Shown here: piece by piece, positions 26,801 to 37,689 of the stretch
How the letters are laid out: every line of letters starts with the position of its first letter
How positions within the stretch are numbered: the first letter of the stretch is position 1
Source: Miscanthus floridulus
Taxonomy: Eukaryota > Streptophyta > Magnoliopsida > Poales > Poaceae
Length of the DNA stretch: 64,000 nucleotides
Assembly (NCBI RefSeq): GCF_019320115.1
Contig: NC_089589.1
Coordinates: 18,911,641 to 18,975,640 of the forward strand
Direction: 5' to 3'
Notes under the pieces: model-generated
Database searches by the model: none
The model's input: only the letters and a program-made list of their open reading frames with translations
What the model was told of the DNA's origin: nothing
Translations under genes and position numbers: made by a program

Positions 26801-28214
26801 CCAAATGCTTTTATAAATGGAAGTTTAATAATCTGTTGTCGTAGTTTATATATCAATACTTCATCATGTCATTAATAGATGTTTATTTCCGCTGTAACTC
26901 TGATCACATGTTTATATTCCGCTGTTCAATTAAATTGTTTACAACTCTGATAATATGATTTCATTCCACTGTTATATTAATAAATGTTATACTCTGATGT
27001 TGTATTAAAAGTGATGTAAGAAATGGTTACGAATGATGTAAGCTTTATTCTCTCATTTGTGATCCTGATGGTAAAAATGTGGATTTTTGGGTTCTCCCCT
27101 GGGGTGTGTCCGACGGAACCGAGTAATTTAGTGTTCTCCCTCGAGTGCTTAGTGTCTGATGGAAGACAAGCACTCCTGTGAGGCATTAGATTAGGCGGTT
27201 CTGCCACATTTTAGGTATCTCATCATGACTACTAACTCCTCGGAGCCTTTCAACCGTGTATTCACCAGAGTTCGATCATTGCCTGTGTCTGGAATTGTTG
27301 AGTTCTCCTTTCATAAGTGCAACGAATATTTTGTCAAGAGGTGGGAACTTGTGCAGAGGAATATAGCTGAGCAGGGGCGTTTTGGAAAGGTCGAAGCAGA
27401 ACATTTGAAGGAGGCCGAGGAATTGGCCAAGCAGCACACCGTCGAGCCATATGGACCTCGCCACCATATCTTTAGTGTACGGGGCAAGGGTGGCACAAGC
27501 TTGGGCGACGAACGTTATGGTGGACAAAACTACCGAGTTGATCTTGAAAAAGTAGAGTGCAGTTGCAACGTCCCTCAGATCATGTATGCCCCTTGCTCTC
27601 ATATGATCACGGCCTACAGGATTCGTGGGTATAACTATGAGGATCTACCATACATGTCACACTTGTATCTCCGTTCGAACACCGTTAGTATTTGGGAGAG
27701 GAGCTTCGAGCCATACCTTGACCTAACATAGTGGCCACCTTATCATGGTTATGACTACGTGCCGCATCTAGATCTAATGAAGGTAGGCAAGGGTAGGAGG
27801 AAGAAGAAGCGACTCAAGGGGGACATGGACGCTATGAGAGGGTACGGGGAAGACATGTACGGAGGGGGAGACTTCAACGAGACCCGTGGTAGGAATCTTT
27901 GCTCTGTTTGCAAAGAACCTAGTCACAAGGCTAGCAGGCATAAAAGACAAGGGCGGCAGGTGCATATAGCATACATTTTATTATATTAATGTTAATTGTT
28001 TAATATGCTATTTAAAACTACTATGTTAGTACATTGGAACCTTGGAGCTATGTTTATTCTCTAATTTTGCATAATAGTTTATTCCTTTTACATTTACTTT
28101 GTTTTTATGCACTAATGTTCCATCATATTATAGTACTCTTAATGTTTGTTCTAACATATCCATTTGAAATTTGAACCAGGATGGGGGATCATCATCTGTA
28201 GTACCCCATTCTTG
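20833..28214 (+). pseudogene. MURA-type Mutator transposase, decayed and split by solo-LTR copy C
   Basis: Coding frame 20833-22834 continues at 27209 once the copy C insertion and one tttta duplication are set aside. Order: an N-terminal domain (MDYYVVFYRGSVRRKDG), an acidic stretch, the MULE catalytic region (CRPIVHVDGTFL, SWSWFMQLL, LISDHHLGLL, HRWCMRHFAANF), then a SWIM-type zinc finger (CSCN...APCSHMI, about 27560-27610). A C-terminal zinc knuckle (CSVCKEPSH) lacks its last Cys. Ten in-frame stops interrupt an otherwise uninterrupted frame, all TAG: 21490, 21496, 21571, 21994, 22075, 22156, 22330, 22420, 22792, 27729. The second catalytic motif reads SDHH where SDRH is usual. A donor at about 27960 may splice to 28180, ending near 28212. 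The gene is inactive. Confidence 0.9.
22835..27208. mobile_element. Solo-LTR-like element, copy C (4.37 kb), inside the MURA gene
   Basis: Starts TGTAACACCCCGGTGTTATG and ends GGCGGTTCTGCCACA. It is flanked by a perfect 5 bp duplication, tttta, at 22830-22834 and 27209-27213. Setting aside the element and one duplication rejoins the transposase frame across GGF and MTTNSSEPFN, which proves insertion. TG...CA termini plus a 5 bp duplication indicate LTR-retrotransposon integration. There is no internal domain and no second terminus. Confidence 0.85.
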
Positions 28215-30962
28215 AGGTGCACTACGACAAGGACCACCGAGCCAAGCGCCTGTCAGAGCTTCAGGAGGACTTGGTACCTCTTAGACTATGCACGCACCAG
28301 CCACGCCACTGGGACAAGCGATACCGGCCGTACATACAGCGTGCTGGCTTCCCTGAGATCGTCCAGGTCTTCAACACTGGGCTACCAATCCTCGACCCTA
28401 CACTTCTCACTGCTGTTGTTGATAGGTATGATTTGATACATGTTTGCGACAGTACAAAGCATTGATTTATCTCATTGTTTGAATTAATAAACTTCTGGTA
28501 TTAAATTAAAAACCAATAGGTGGAGGCTAGAGACCCACACCTTTCACCTTCCGCGCGATGAGATGACTATCACTATGCGGGACGTGAAGATGATTCTGTG
28601 TCTGCAGTTGGGGGGTCTTCCAGTGACTGGGATCCTTGATAACGATCACTAGATGGACTTGGTGCAACAGTTCTATGGCAGAAGACCACCCGAGGACGAG
28701 GATGCTAAGAGAGCAAAATAAGAATATCTATGTTCCAAACATTTATCATTTTGACACCAGCACATATTCTGCAAATTATTTTTCTATTTACATGGAGGGT
28801 GTACTACATAACTTTTATGATGCGTATTGTCTTTGTCTAGTTTAATTTTTGTTTTTTGTTCCCTCAGCTCTCATGTAACATCCGGTGTTAGCTCTAATTT
28901 AATGTTTGCAAAATATTTCAGAAAAACATCTGGTGTCAGTTCGAGCTGAATAACAGAAAACTTCAGGGCGCCGCAGCACCAAAATGCTCTAGAGCAGGAG
29001 ATCGAGAGGTATGCTAGGGTGTGGCTGTGGCACTTCTTAGGCGCCTTCCTGTTCCCCAACGCATCAGGTAACACCATCAGCTGGGCCTTCCTCAACATAC
29101 TAAGCCAGCCATGGGAGAATATAGGAGCGTACAGCTGGGGCAGCACGGTCCTAGCATGGATCTATCGTCAGCTCTGTGTTGCCTGCCGACGCAGTACAGG
29201 AGGTGCCAACCTAGGAGGTTGCTCCCACCTACTACAGGTTTGGTGTTGGGAGCGATGGCCAGTCGGGAGGCCCGTTGTTCATGGTTTACCTGTAAGTGCA
29301 TCGATTTTTTATTTTCCTCAAACTTGATGTCGCAATTGTGACTGACTATCCTATTCAATGTAGGTATGGAATCACGTGGACATAGGACCGACTGCTCTGT
29401 ACGTCTGGCAAGAAGCAGAGATAGTTAGAGGGAACCCGAAGCGGCAGTACAGGTAGTACTCGGACACGCTAGACGTCCTGACACAGCACCAGGTAATGAC
29501 CACTTTGATACTGCTAGTCGGTGTTGTTGCTTTTTTATTATTTCAAAAACCTAACTATAGTTACCTAACTTTTAGGTGAATTGGTGTCCTTGGTCCAGAT
29601 TTGAGCTAGAGGGGTACATGAGTCCTCGCACTGAGGAAGAGTCGGACGAGTGGCTTTTTAACGAGCCACTAATTTTCTTCCACGTGGTCGAGATGCACTA
29701 CCCTATAAGGGTGTATAGGCAGTTCAAAAGATTGCAGCCATGCCCACCGCTGCTGTACACAACCAATAGAAAGTTGCACAGGTGCGACAACTAAAACATA
29801 ATAATTTAGCAGTCATGTGCATACATACAACCACTAACTTACGTTAAACTTGTAGGTATGATCAAAGGAACAGGTACAAGGAGAAGAATTGGGCTGTGAT
29901 GCACGCCCCGTTCATCCACGAATGGGCCAGTCGGCAAAGGGTCCTGATCGCTGAGATACCGCTGCACGACCAACGCAACTTCGATCGCTACCTCCAATTG
30001 TTGTATAGGAGTACCCGCACACATATATAGGCCCCCTACACTAACAAGCCAATTGATGAGGACGAAGATCAGGATGACATCACTGATGCGTACGACGAGG
30101 TGACAAGGATGGAGACCCAACTTCAGAGAACCCCACTACAGAGATACGTGGTAAGAAATTTGAATTTTAATACAACTGCACGTCGGCATTTCTATGAATT
30201 GTAGTGATACGAACTTAGCTCGCTTGTGTATGCAGGCATCATAGTTAACAAGTCTATCCAACAAAGCAGTCGTGCGACTTCATGAGACCAGAGGGGAGCC
30301 GCATGGCATTCTACATGTCTTCGTCGATGTATGTTCTATTCTCAAAGCCATGACAGTGGTTAAATGGTTCACATGACTCATTCATCCGTGTTTTCTTTTT
30401 TTGCAGAAAGTGAGGAGGAGCTGCAAGAAGCTGGCACAGAAGCTCAACTATGTGGATACTCCATGGGGGATGCCCTATGACCCGGACCTATCTAGTTCCT
30501 TGTGCTTGAGCACTATGCCAACACGAGCAGGTTCCTCCGACACGACGGCTGGTGGGACCTCTTATGTTTGTACTCCCGACAATCCAGGCAAGGGTCCTAT
30601 AGAGCACGACGTTGTGGAGGATGAGGATGAGGAGGACAAGGACGAGGATGAGGAGGAGGACTACAATGAGATTGGGATGTCTTAGCTTGGTGATGCACCA
30701 TTTCCTACACAGTTCGACGAACAGGTACTTGAAACAACTCTTCGCCATATACGTCACAATTACTTAAATATTGTAAGTAACGATGCCTATATTGTAAATG
30801 CAGGGTCTAAGTTACACTCGGCAGTACCACTGGGTGTATCGCCAGCGAGACCGTACCGACGTTGGGTTCACCCCTAACGTGTTGCCTTCACATCCGAAGA
30901 GGCAGCGACGTCCACGGTACCCATGTACTCCTGGGTCGTAGGAGTTCTTTAGGATGACATGA
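28181..30962 (+). pseudogene. Plant mobile domain (PMD, aminotransferase-like) protein, decayed
   Basis: Exons: 28181-28425, 28520-28717, 28922-29291, 29364-29492, 29576-29781, 29856-30150, 30236-30328, 30407-30724, 30804-30962. Diagnostic text includes YPILEVHYDKDHRAKRL, THTFHLPRDEMTITMRDVKM, LQLGGLPVTG, QPWENIGAYSWGS and CWERWPVGRP, typical of PMD (PF10536) proteins found with MULEs or as phosphatase-7-long-form homologues. An acidic tail (30620-30665) precedes a basic C-terminus. In-frame stops: TAG at 28199, 28650, 29454, 30028, 30242, 30683, 30939; TGA at 28947. The exon 2 donor reads AT instead of GT at 28718. The start overlaps the likely last MURA exon in another frame. PMD proteins act in silencing or as transposon passengers; this copy is dead. 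Confidence 0.85.
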
Positions 30963-31507
30963 TGCACTTGTACTTGGACACCCATATACTGATGGAACAT
31001 GTAGTATGTCGAGTAATGTCGAACTTGCGATGAACTTGGGACGTGTACAAGTTAGTATTGCTAAACTTGTGTATTGATTGTCTCGTGCACTTAACCTTGT
31101 TGTTGACCTATTCGTTAAACCGACACGACGACATAACAGAAGTGCCTTGTTCCTTTTGCTGTCGCTTTGACCGCCGCACCATGGCTGGGGGTGCGTCAGC
31201 CTTGCCGTGCCATGGCTACTAGCGCGTCAGCCTTGCCACGCCGTGGACGGTGGCGCAACAAACCCATGCTGGGCGCTGGCCAGACTCCCTTCTGAGCGCA
31301 TCAGCAGCAGCATTGTAATACAATTTTTTATGGCGAACGTTTTATGAGATAATACAATGTCCGTTACAAAAATTAAATAGTGTTTGTTACATGGGTACAA
31401 TACATAAATAGTTCAAATGAAACACAATGCAGCCCTGAGAAAGTTCTACTACAATACAAATAACAAATCTAAAATATTAAACTAGCACACCTATACCAAT
31501 CCTTAGC
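30963..31507. other. Spacer between two convergent Mutator-locus genes
   Basis: No exon seen. At 31160-31290, gccatgg/ccgtgg/ggcgcaac motifs echo the GC-rich leader at 14810-14960, so both may belong to one family of repeats used by this transposon. The remainder is AT-rich and probably holds the 3' ends of both transcripts. Confidence 0.4.
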
Positions 31508-31731
31508 CTAAAACATACTGAGTAAGCAATCATCATCCGAGTACCAGTCATCTACCACAACCTCGTTGCTATGGCTAGGCTCACCTGTATTGCTCTGATC
31601 TGTCTGTCGCCTGTAGTAAGCTGCCTCCGCTTCACCTGCGGTTTCTGCGGCTTGAGTCAAGAACGCGTCCTCCTCCGTGTGGCTCATGTGGCTAGGCTCA
31701 CATGCATTGCCTTGATCTATCTGTCGCCTAT

Positions 31732-32202
31732 TGTCGATAGATTATCGTCGACAGTCCTCCGAGGGGTATCCCACGAAGGTAGATTGATCGGTAGAGGAGC
31801 GCGAGATCAAGAACAAGAAGGCAACAGAGACACACGAGTTAGACAGGTTTAGGCTGTCAGTATGACGTAATACCCTACTCTTGTGGTCTGTTGGTTTGTA
31901 TTAGCTATCGTATGATATGCTGTGATTTTAGAGGGGGTCCCTGCCCGCCTTATATAGTCCAGGAGGCAGGGTTACAAGTCGGTTAGATCTAAGAGATAAC
32001 CGGAAAGTAATAACTGATTACAGGAATCTTGGGATCATACATATCCTAATAGATCTCATAGTATCTTCAAGATATCTTCCCGATGTCTTGCGGAAGGCGC
32101 GGAGCAGAGTCGTGTCTCGCAAGGCTTCTTCTTGTGGGCATGGCCACCCCTAGGGGCACAGCCCATATGGTCTATCGTGGGTATCCGGGGTCGTACCCCC
32201 CA
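31732..32202 (-). repeat. 3' LTR of the gypsy element
   Basis: Pairs with 44033-44503. As it is transcribed on the minus strand, this copy is the downstream LTR. Its inner border shows no clean polypurine tract: minus-strand text before the LTR reads gaggactagctg. Either the tract has decayed or it is atypical. Confidence 0.9.
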
Positions 32203-32264
32203 CAGCTAGTCCTCGAGCACCTTGTACCCGTTGTGCAACGCCGCCTTGAGTTTGTCCGAGCAAT

Positions 32265-32410
32265 GTGAACCGTTGCAGAGCAAAACGACCTATCGCCGAG
32301 CAGCGTGAACCATTGCCGAGCAGTGTGAACTATTGCAGAGCAACACGACCTATCACCGAGCAGCGTGAACCATCGCCGAGCAGTGTGGCCTGTCTCCGAG
32401 CAGCGTGACT
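32265..32410. repeat. Tandem gagcagcgtgaacc units in the gypsy 3' region
   Basis: About six to seven imperfect units of roughly 20 bp, of the form gccgagcag(c/t)gtgaacc(a/t)tt. They lie between the 3' LTR and the antisense ORF. Two further 75-80 bp direct repeats (about 32570-32660 and 32720-32810, both containing gtgaagtgtgcccacttagt) follow. Confidence 0.75.
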
Positions 32411-33251
32411 CAAGTATGGCTTGCCATAAGGGTGTAAGGAGCTCAAGTACAGAATCGAAAATTTCTCCGCAGTGAACCAAGTGTGCCCACTTAGAGTCCG
32501 AACAAAATTGTAGGAGTCAATCTTCCTCTATAGGCATACAGTCTTCAAGAAAAAATCCCGCACACTCACCACAAGGTGAAGTGTGCCCACTTAGTCCTCG
32601 AGTCTGATAGTAGATGATGTAGTCTTGTGGTGCCAGGCTCAGAAACTAGAAGAAAAGCAGAAAACCAGCCGAGCAGGCAGCCAATCACCGGGCATGGCCC
32701 AAAAAGAGACACAACACATTCACCGCAAGGTGAAGTGTGCCCACTTAGTCCCCGAGTCTAACAGTAGGTGACGCAGTCACGTGGTGCCAGGGTCAGAAAC
32801 AGAAAAAACAACCTAAAATCAACAGAAAAGACCACTAGTCCCCGAGCTGCAGACGGAGTTATGGGAGTAATCCAACCATGGAGGAAAAACCGGAGTAACA
32901 GCTAGACAGTGTCAGTTACTAAGCCTCAATAAATGGTGGAGAAGTCGGTGATATTTAGGCTAGGAGCAACTGAAGGCAGCGATAAATGAGCGTCGTGGGC
33001 TGCGGTTTGCGAGGAAGCCCATGTAACGGGCCCATTTGACGCATCGGAGAAATCGCAGCAGCACAGATCGCGGGAACGGTTTCCCAAAAACCTTCGAGTT
33101 ATAAAGGTGGGGAAAGTTCTTTGTAACAGTACCGCTACCCCCATTCTCCCACCTTTGCCACTTCGCCATTTCATCTTCCATCTTAGCCACCACACCTCCA
33201 GATTCATAGCCCCAAATGCTGCCGTCACCAGATCGTATCCAGATCTAAGCG

Positions 33252-36200
33252 ATGGCGCCGAAGAGGAGAGCCGCGAACCCGAAGCAAACAAGCCCAAAGA
33301 AGGCGAGAAGTGGAGCCAGCCGCGACGAAGAGTGGACGCCGTCACGCACTAGAGAAGTGGAGCTCAAAGAATGGTGACGGTGGGCATGCTTCCTGACCGC
33401 GTCACCGGCGGATGGCGTCCAGCATTGGTGAGCCCTTTCCAATGCCTAACACTGATGAAGTTGTAGTCTTTGAAGATTATTTTTGGCGTGGATTGGGGTT
33501 CCCTATTCATCCTTTCTTGCGAGATCTGTTGGTATTTTGGTCGATCAGTCTGTGCAATCTCCACCCCAACACTATACTACACATCTCGATCTTTATTCAC
33601 TTCTGTGAGGCATTTCTTGGGATTCTTCCGCACTTCAACCTCTTTAGACATTTATTTTGGTTAAAGAAGAAAGGTGGCGGCGGCTCCAAGGTGGTCGGCG
33701 GCGTATATCTGCAGCTCCAGGATGGAATGGCCAGCGATTATATCAGCGTATCACTGAACACTTCCTTGAAAGGGTGGAATGCGAAGTGGTTTTACATGAA
33801 ACAGAACCACCCGGCCATCCGCTGTGACGTCCACCATATCCCGGAGAACCAAAGAAGCTGGTCGGAGAGACCAAGGAGTGTCGATATGGAGCAAGTGAAG
33901 GAGCTCCTTGACTTGATTCAAAGGGTGGAGTTGAGAGGTGAACTTGTGGCAACAAGCTTCATAGTATGTCGTGTCTAGCCCTATAAGGAAAGGGCCTACC
34001 CTGCTTTTGACTACAAGGGCGACGACGATGGAACCCGAGAGAGACCTGAATGGCTATCAAGGAAAGAAGTAATATGCCGCGCCATAGAACTATTCACCTC
34101 CAGCGCCTCATTTAGTTGGCCGAAAGAAACGAAGGCCTTCAACTGTACCAACCCGCCTCCTCAGGTAATAATCTTGCCCTGCATTGTTCAATTGTCGATT
34201 CGCCGAGCAGGGAACTGACTTGCTTATGCAAAGATCCATTCATAGGACAGAGCAGTATACTTTTCTGATGTGCTGAGAGCTGAATGGCCGCCAGCGGTGG
34301 ATGTCCGACCAACAGAAAACCCTGAAGAAAGTTCCATCGGTATCTCATCATAATCCAGAGATTTGGATGTTGATCATACGGCGCGTCCCCCCCCCATTAT
34401 TGGAGAAATCTCATGGAAAACGGGCAGCGGCAGACGAGCCGGCACGGAAGAAGAGGAAAACGACGACGACCGCTCCCCGCAAACCGGGCGGTATATCACT
34501 GGGCAGCGACCAGACCAGCCATCCGATGGAGGGCCGTGGTGATGGAGTGGTCTGATGACAACGATAATACAGTTCCTCCTCCCCCAAGCGTGCAAACAAC
34601 TTCACACAGAACACGCATGGAGGAGCAACCAAAGGGAAGCGACGAAGTCCCCGAGCAGCAGGCGACGGGAGTCCCCTGAGCATCAGACGACGGTGGTACA
34701 GGCCGAGCAAACACTCGGAACAACAAGCGGAGCAGAGGCCAACTAGTAGAGGAGGATAGACCTCCACCTGGTACTACGGAGGTCGACCCCACAGCCGCAC
34801 CCGGGGGCTCGAACAGGCCTCGACGATTCAAAAAAGCACACCGGCAGACCAAACAGGTAAGTAACCTCGTATTGTTATTGTTTTGCTATTTGACCTCTGT
34901 TGTTTGGGCGATTGACCAAATGTTCTGATGCAGCGCAAGGCACATGGAGGATCCGAAGTCACCCGCCCAGACTGTCAAGCAGTCTCAAGCTGATCCCGAG
35001 GCTGGAGGAAGCGCCTGCCGCCCACATGTTAGGGTCCCCCAGTGCTCAGCAATCAGCGAAACAAACAACAACCACTGTAGGTGGAACTAGAGACGGTGAG
35101 GGATCGGCATCAGTAGAAGCCGGCTCAGCAACAATACCTAGAGCAATGTCGGGTAGCGCTAGACCCTCAGGAGCTGAAACTGTAGTGGCCAACGAGGCAG
35201 CAGAGTCTAGGTCGGTGAGACCAGGGGTGCCCGAGGAGCTAACGGTGTCCCCTGAGGGGTCGCAAGTCATGCTCGGACCCACTGTCCGACCACAGAGCCC
35301 CCCCTGCGGTGAGCCCTACTACTGTGGAAGAGGAGGACGAGGTTGAGGAGATCGTTCGTGATGAGCCTCGAACCCAATCCGTCTAGATCCTTCACAAGCG
35401 CGGTGACGAAGTGGTAGTTGTCGAGGAAGAGGACACCCCTAGAGAAATGAGGAGGCTGAAATCCACCCTCGGCAGAGTAGTAAAACAAATCGAGGTTGAT
35501 ACTGAATCCTAAAAATTCTTCGTTGTCATTATTTATTTCCTGTATGTCATTGTCATTGTGCATTTCCAGGGGATAACTCGAACTACCGAGCACCGTTACC
35601 AGTTGATTAAGAGGATGGAGCCCCTCGCCGAGGAGAACAAAAAACTCAAGGAGGCGATGAATCTTTTGGAGAAGAATATTCAAAGGGCCCAGCGCGAGCG
35701 AGACCTTGCCGAGTCCAACGCGCGGGACCTAGAATACTAGAAGGGGGTCCTATCTGGACAACTAGGCGACTATGAAAAGAACAACTTCAGGAGCAAGTCC
35801 GAGCAGCTGATCACTGTCTCTACACAACTTAAAGATGCTTCCTGAGCAATTAGAAAAGCTGCAAAAAGTCTCTGAGGAGAAGAGAGGTACGTTTGATCCA
35901 GAAAAATGCCTCACATAGTTGGATTCAATTTCTTTTGTTGATGAATGATGTACTTGTAGAACAAGACGTGGAGCTCGGTCAACTGCGCCAGTCCCTCGAG
36001 CAACTCCGGGAGGAGAAAGCGAAGGAGACAGAGCGAGCGAACAAACTGACCGAGGAGCTGGACGGTGAGTACCTCGTGGTCGGGTTTTCTGCTGAGGTTA
36101 ATGTCTTCCTTGATGGATTTCGAAATGCATGCAGACTACCGTCGGAGGGTCAAGGCACAATTCAATGTCTTGGAGCAAGATGCCCATACCCAAAGGAACA

Positions 36201-36562
36201 AATTTGACACCGTAGTTGCCGGAATCAAACCAGTGCTTGACTGTGTCGACCCAGAAACGGCACCCTGACTTGACGGTAGGAGGCAAGGGTCAAATACCAT
36301 CATCCAGAGGTTTAAGGCAGCGTGGGAGAATTTCAAGATCTTCAACCGCGACACCATTATGACCGTTGCTACTCATGTCCTTGCGGTTGCTCGGTCCCAC
36401 TACCCAACCATCGATGTTCAGTCGATAGGGGGCGGTTTCGCCGAAGGACTGAGCGATGCGGAGACCCAGAAGCTGGAGGATGAGGTGGAGGACGCAACCT
36501 AGAAACTGGCCGACGACATAGATCTGTTTAGTGAGACGGATGGCAGTGACGTAGCCCAATGA
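33252..36562 (+). pseudogene. Antisense extra ORF of the gypsy element (PF04195-like plus coiled coil)
   Basis: This frame runs opposite to gag-pol. It starts with a basic segment (MAPKRRAANPKQTSPKKAR), followed by the region typical of the family annotated as putative gypsy-type transposon protein: EVVVFEDYFWRGLGFPIHPFL, then a K-rich link, WNAKWFYMKQ and MEQVKELLDLI. A long hydrophilic middle follows, then heptad-like coiled coil at 35620-36060 (LAEENKKLKEAMNLLEK, LRQSLEQLREEKAKE). It ends near 36562. In-frame TAGs at 33976 and 35738 and several frameshifts inactivate it. Similar antisense ORFs are described for Tat-lineage elements; their role is unknown. Confidence 0.7.
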
Positions 36563-36739
36563 TCTGCTTGGCTGACATCATCTGTAATTTCTGCGCAATG
36601 CAATTAGAACACACGAAAGCGCAAGAACACTTATATATACGATAAATGTTATAAAGTGCATGTGTATATAGCTAGATTGTATTTTGGTGACAAAATCTTC
36701 ATAGTTATGACCATAAGATATTTCTACAGAGTATAAGTA

Positions 36740-37190
36740 GAGTCCGAGCAGTTAGTTTGCTACTAACCCCCATGGCCTCAGCTAGCCCATAGTCCATGAC
36801 TGTCGAGCGCGGAGCCCGAGCACATGTAGGGGGAACAGGCATGACTAAGGAACCGCAGCCGACCACCCATAACGCAGAACGCGATGCCCGTTGCACTTGC
36901 AGGGAGAGATCAGAAACTGGGCCTTCTCCATAGAGAAAAAAGCAAAACGTATGTTGCTCGGCAGTTATCGAAATGACTGTAGATGGCATAAACGTCAACT
37001 GAGCAATAAATTCTGCTCTGGGCTCTCAGCCTCGGATAGCCCATAATCTATAACATCGAGCGCAGAGCCCGTGCACGTGAAAGAAAAATAGGCGTGACCA
37101 AGGAACCACAGCCGACCACCCATAACGCAGAGCACGGAGCCCGTGGCACGTGTAGGGAGAGATCGGAGGCTGGGTCTTCTCCGAAGAGAA
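36740..37190. repeat. Two-copy direct repeat in the gypsy non-coding region
   Basis: A block of about 170 bp containing ggaaccgcagccgaccaccc and ataacgcagaac appears at about 36775-36940 and again at about 37025-37195. The copies are clearly related but diverged. They lie between the antisense ORF and the tandem array beside the integrase end. Confidence 0.75.
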
Positions 37191-37204
37191 CAGAAAGAAA
37201 GAAG

Positions 37205-37560
37205 GCTGCTCGCTGATCGGCGAAATATCTTTAAAGGTTTACAGCGAATTATTCGGCGGTTTGGAGAAAAACATGTGGCGAGACACGTTGGCGATTTGGA
37301 GGAGACGTGTTTGGAGAAAAATTATTCAACGTTTTTGGCGAAAATGTGTCGACGTTTTGGAGAAAATGTTCGGCATTTTGTGGAGATAACCGTTCGGAGA
37401 TTTTCAAGATTTGGAGAACTTTATTCGGCGAAATCGTGGTCGGCGATTTTGGAGAAAACCGCTCGGCGATTTGGAGAAATCGTTCGGCGATTTTGGAGAA
37501 AACTGTTCGGCGATTTTGGAGAAAACTGTTCGGCGATTTTGGAGATCGTTATGGAGTATC
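37205..37560. repeat. Tandem array of about 24 bp units, gypsy 3' region
   Basis: Units follow the form gttcggcgattttggagaaaa. They are most regular at 37440-37550 and increasingly diverged to the left. Tandem arrays between pol and the 3' LTR are common in Tat-lineage elements. The open frames running through this array are repeat artefacts. Confidence 0.85.
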
Positions 37561-37689
37561 GTAATGCTTCGGCGACCATACACGGAGATCGAAAGTTAAA
37601 GGAGAAAAAATGGAGACAAATTATGGAGACCAAAACTTTATTCATCATAAAATGGAGAGTACATATCTGGAGCAGTTTCAAGGGTAGAA

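Noticed and set aside
20833..30962. TAG read as a sense codon (reassignment or readthrough)
   Set aside because: Host genes here end in TGA, the TAGs occur only in transposon genes at former CAG, and other lesions (TGA, lost donor, missing knuckle Cys) show decay.
37205..37560. CRISPR-like spaced repeats
   Set aside because: The repeats are contiguous with no unique spacers, and this is a plant genome.
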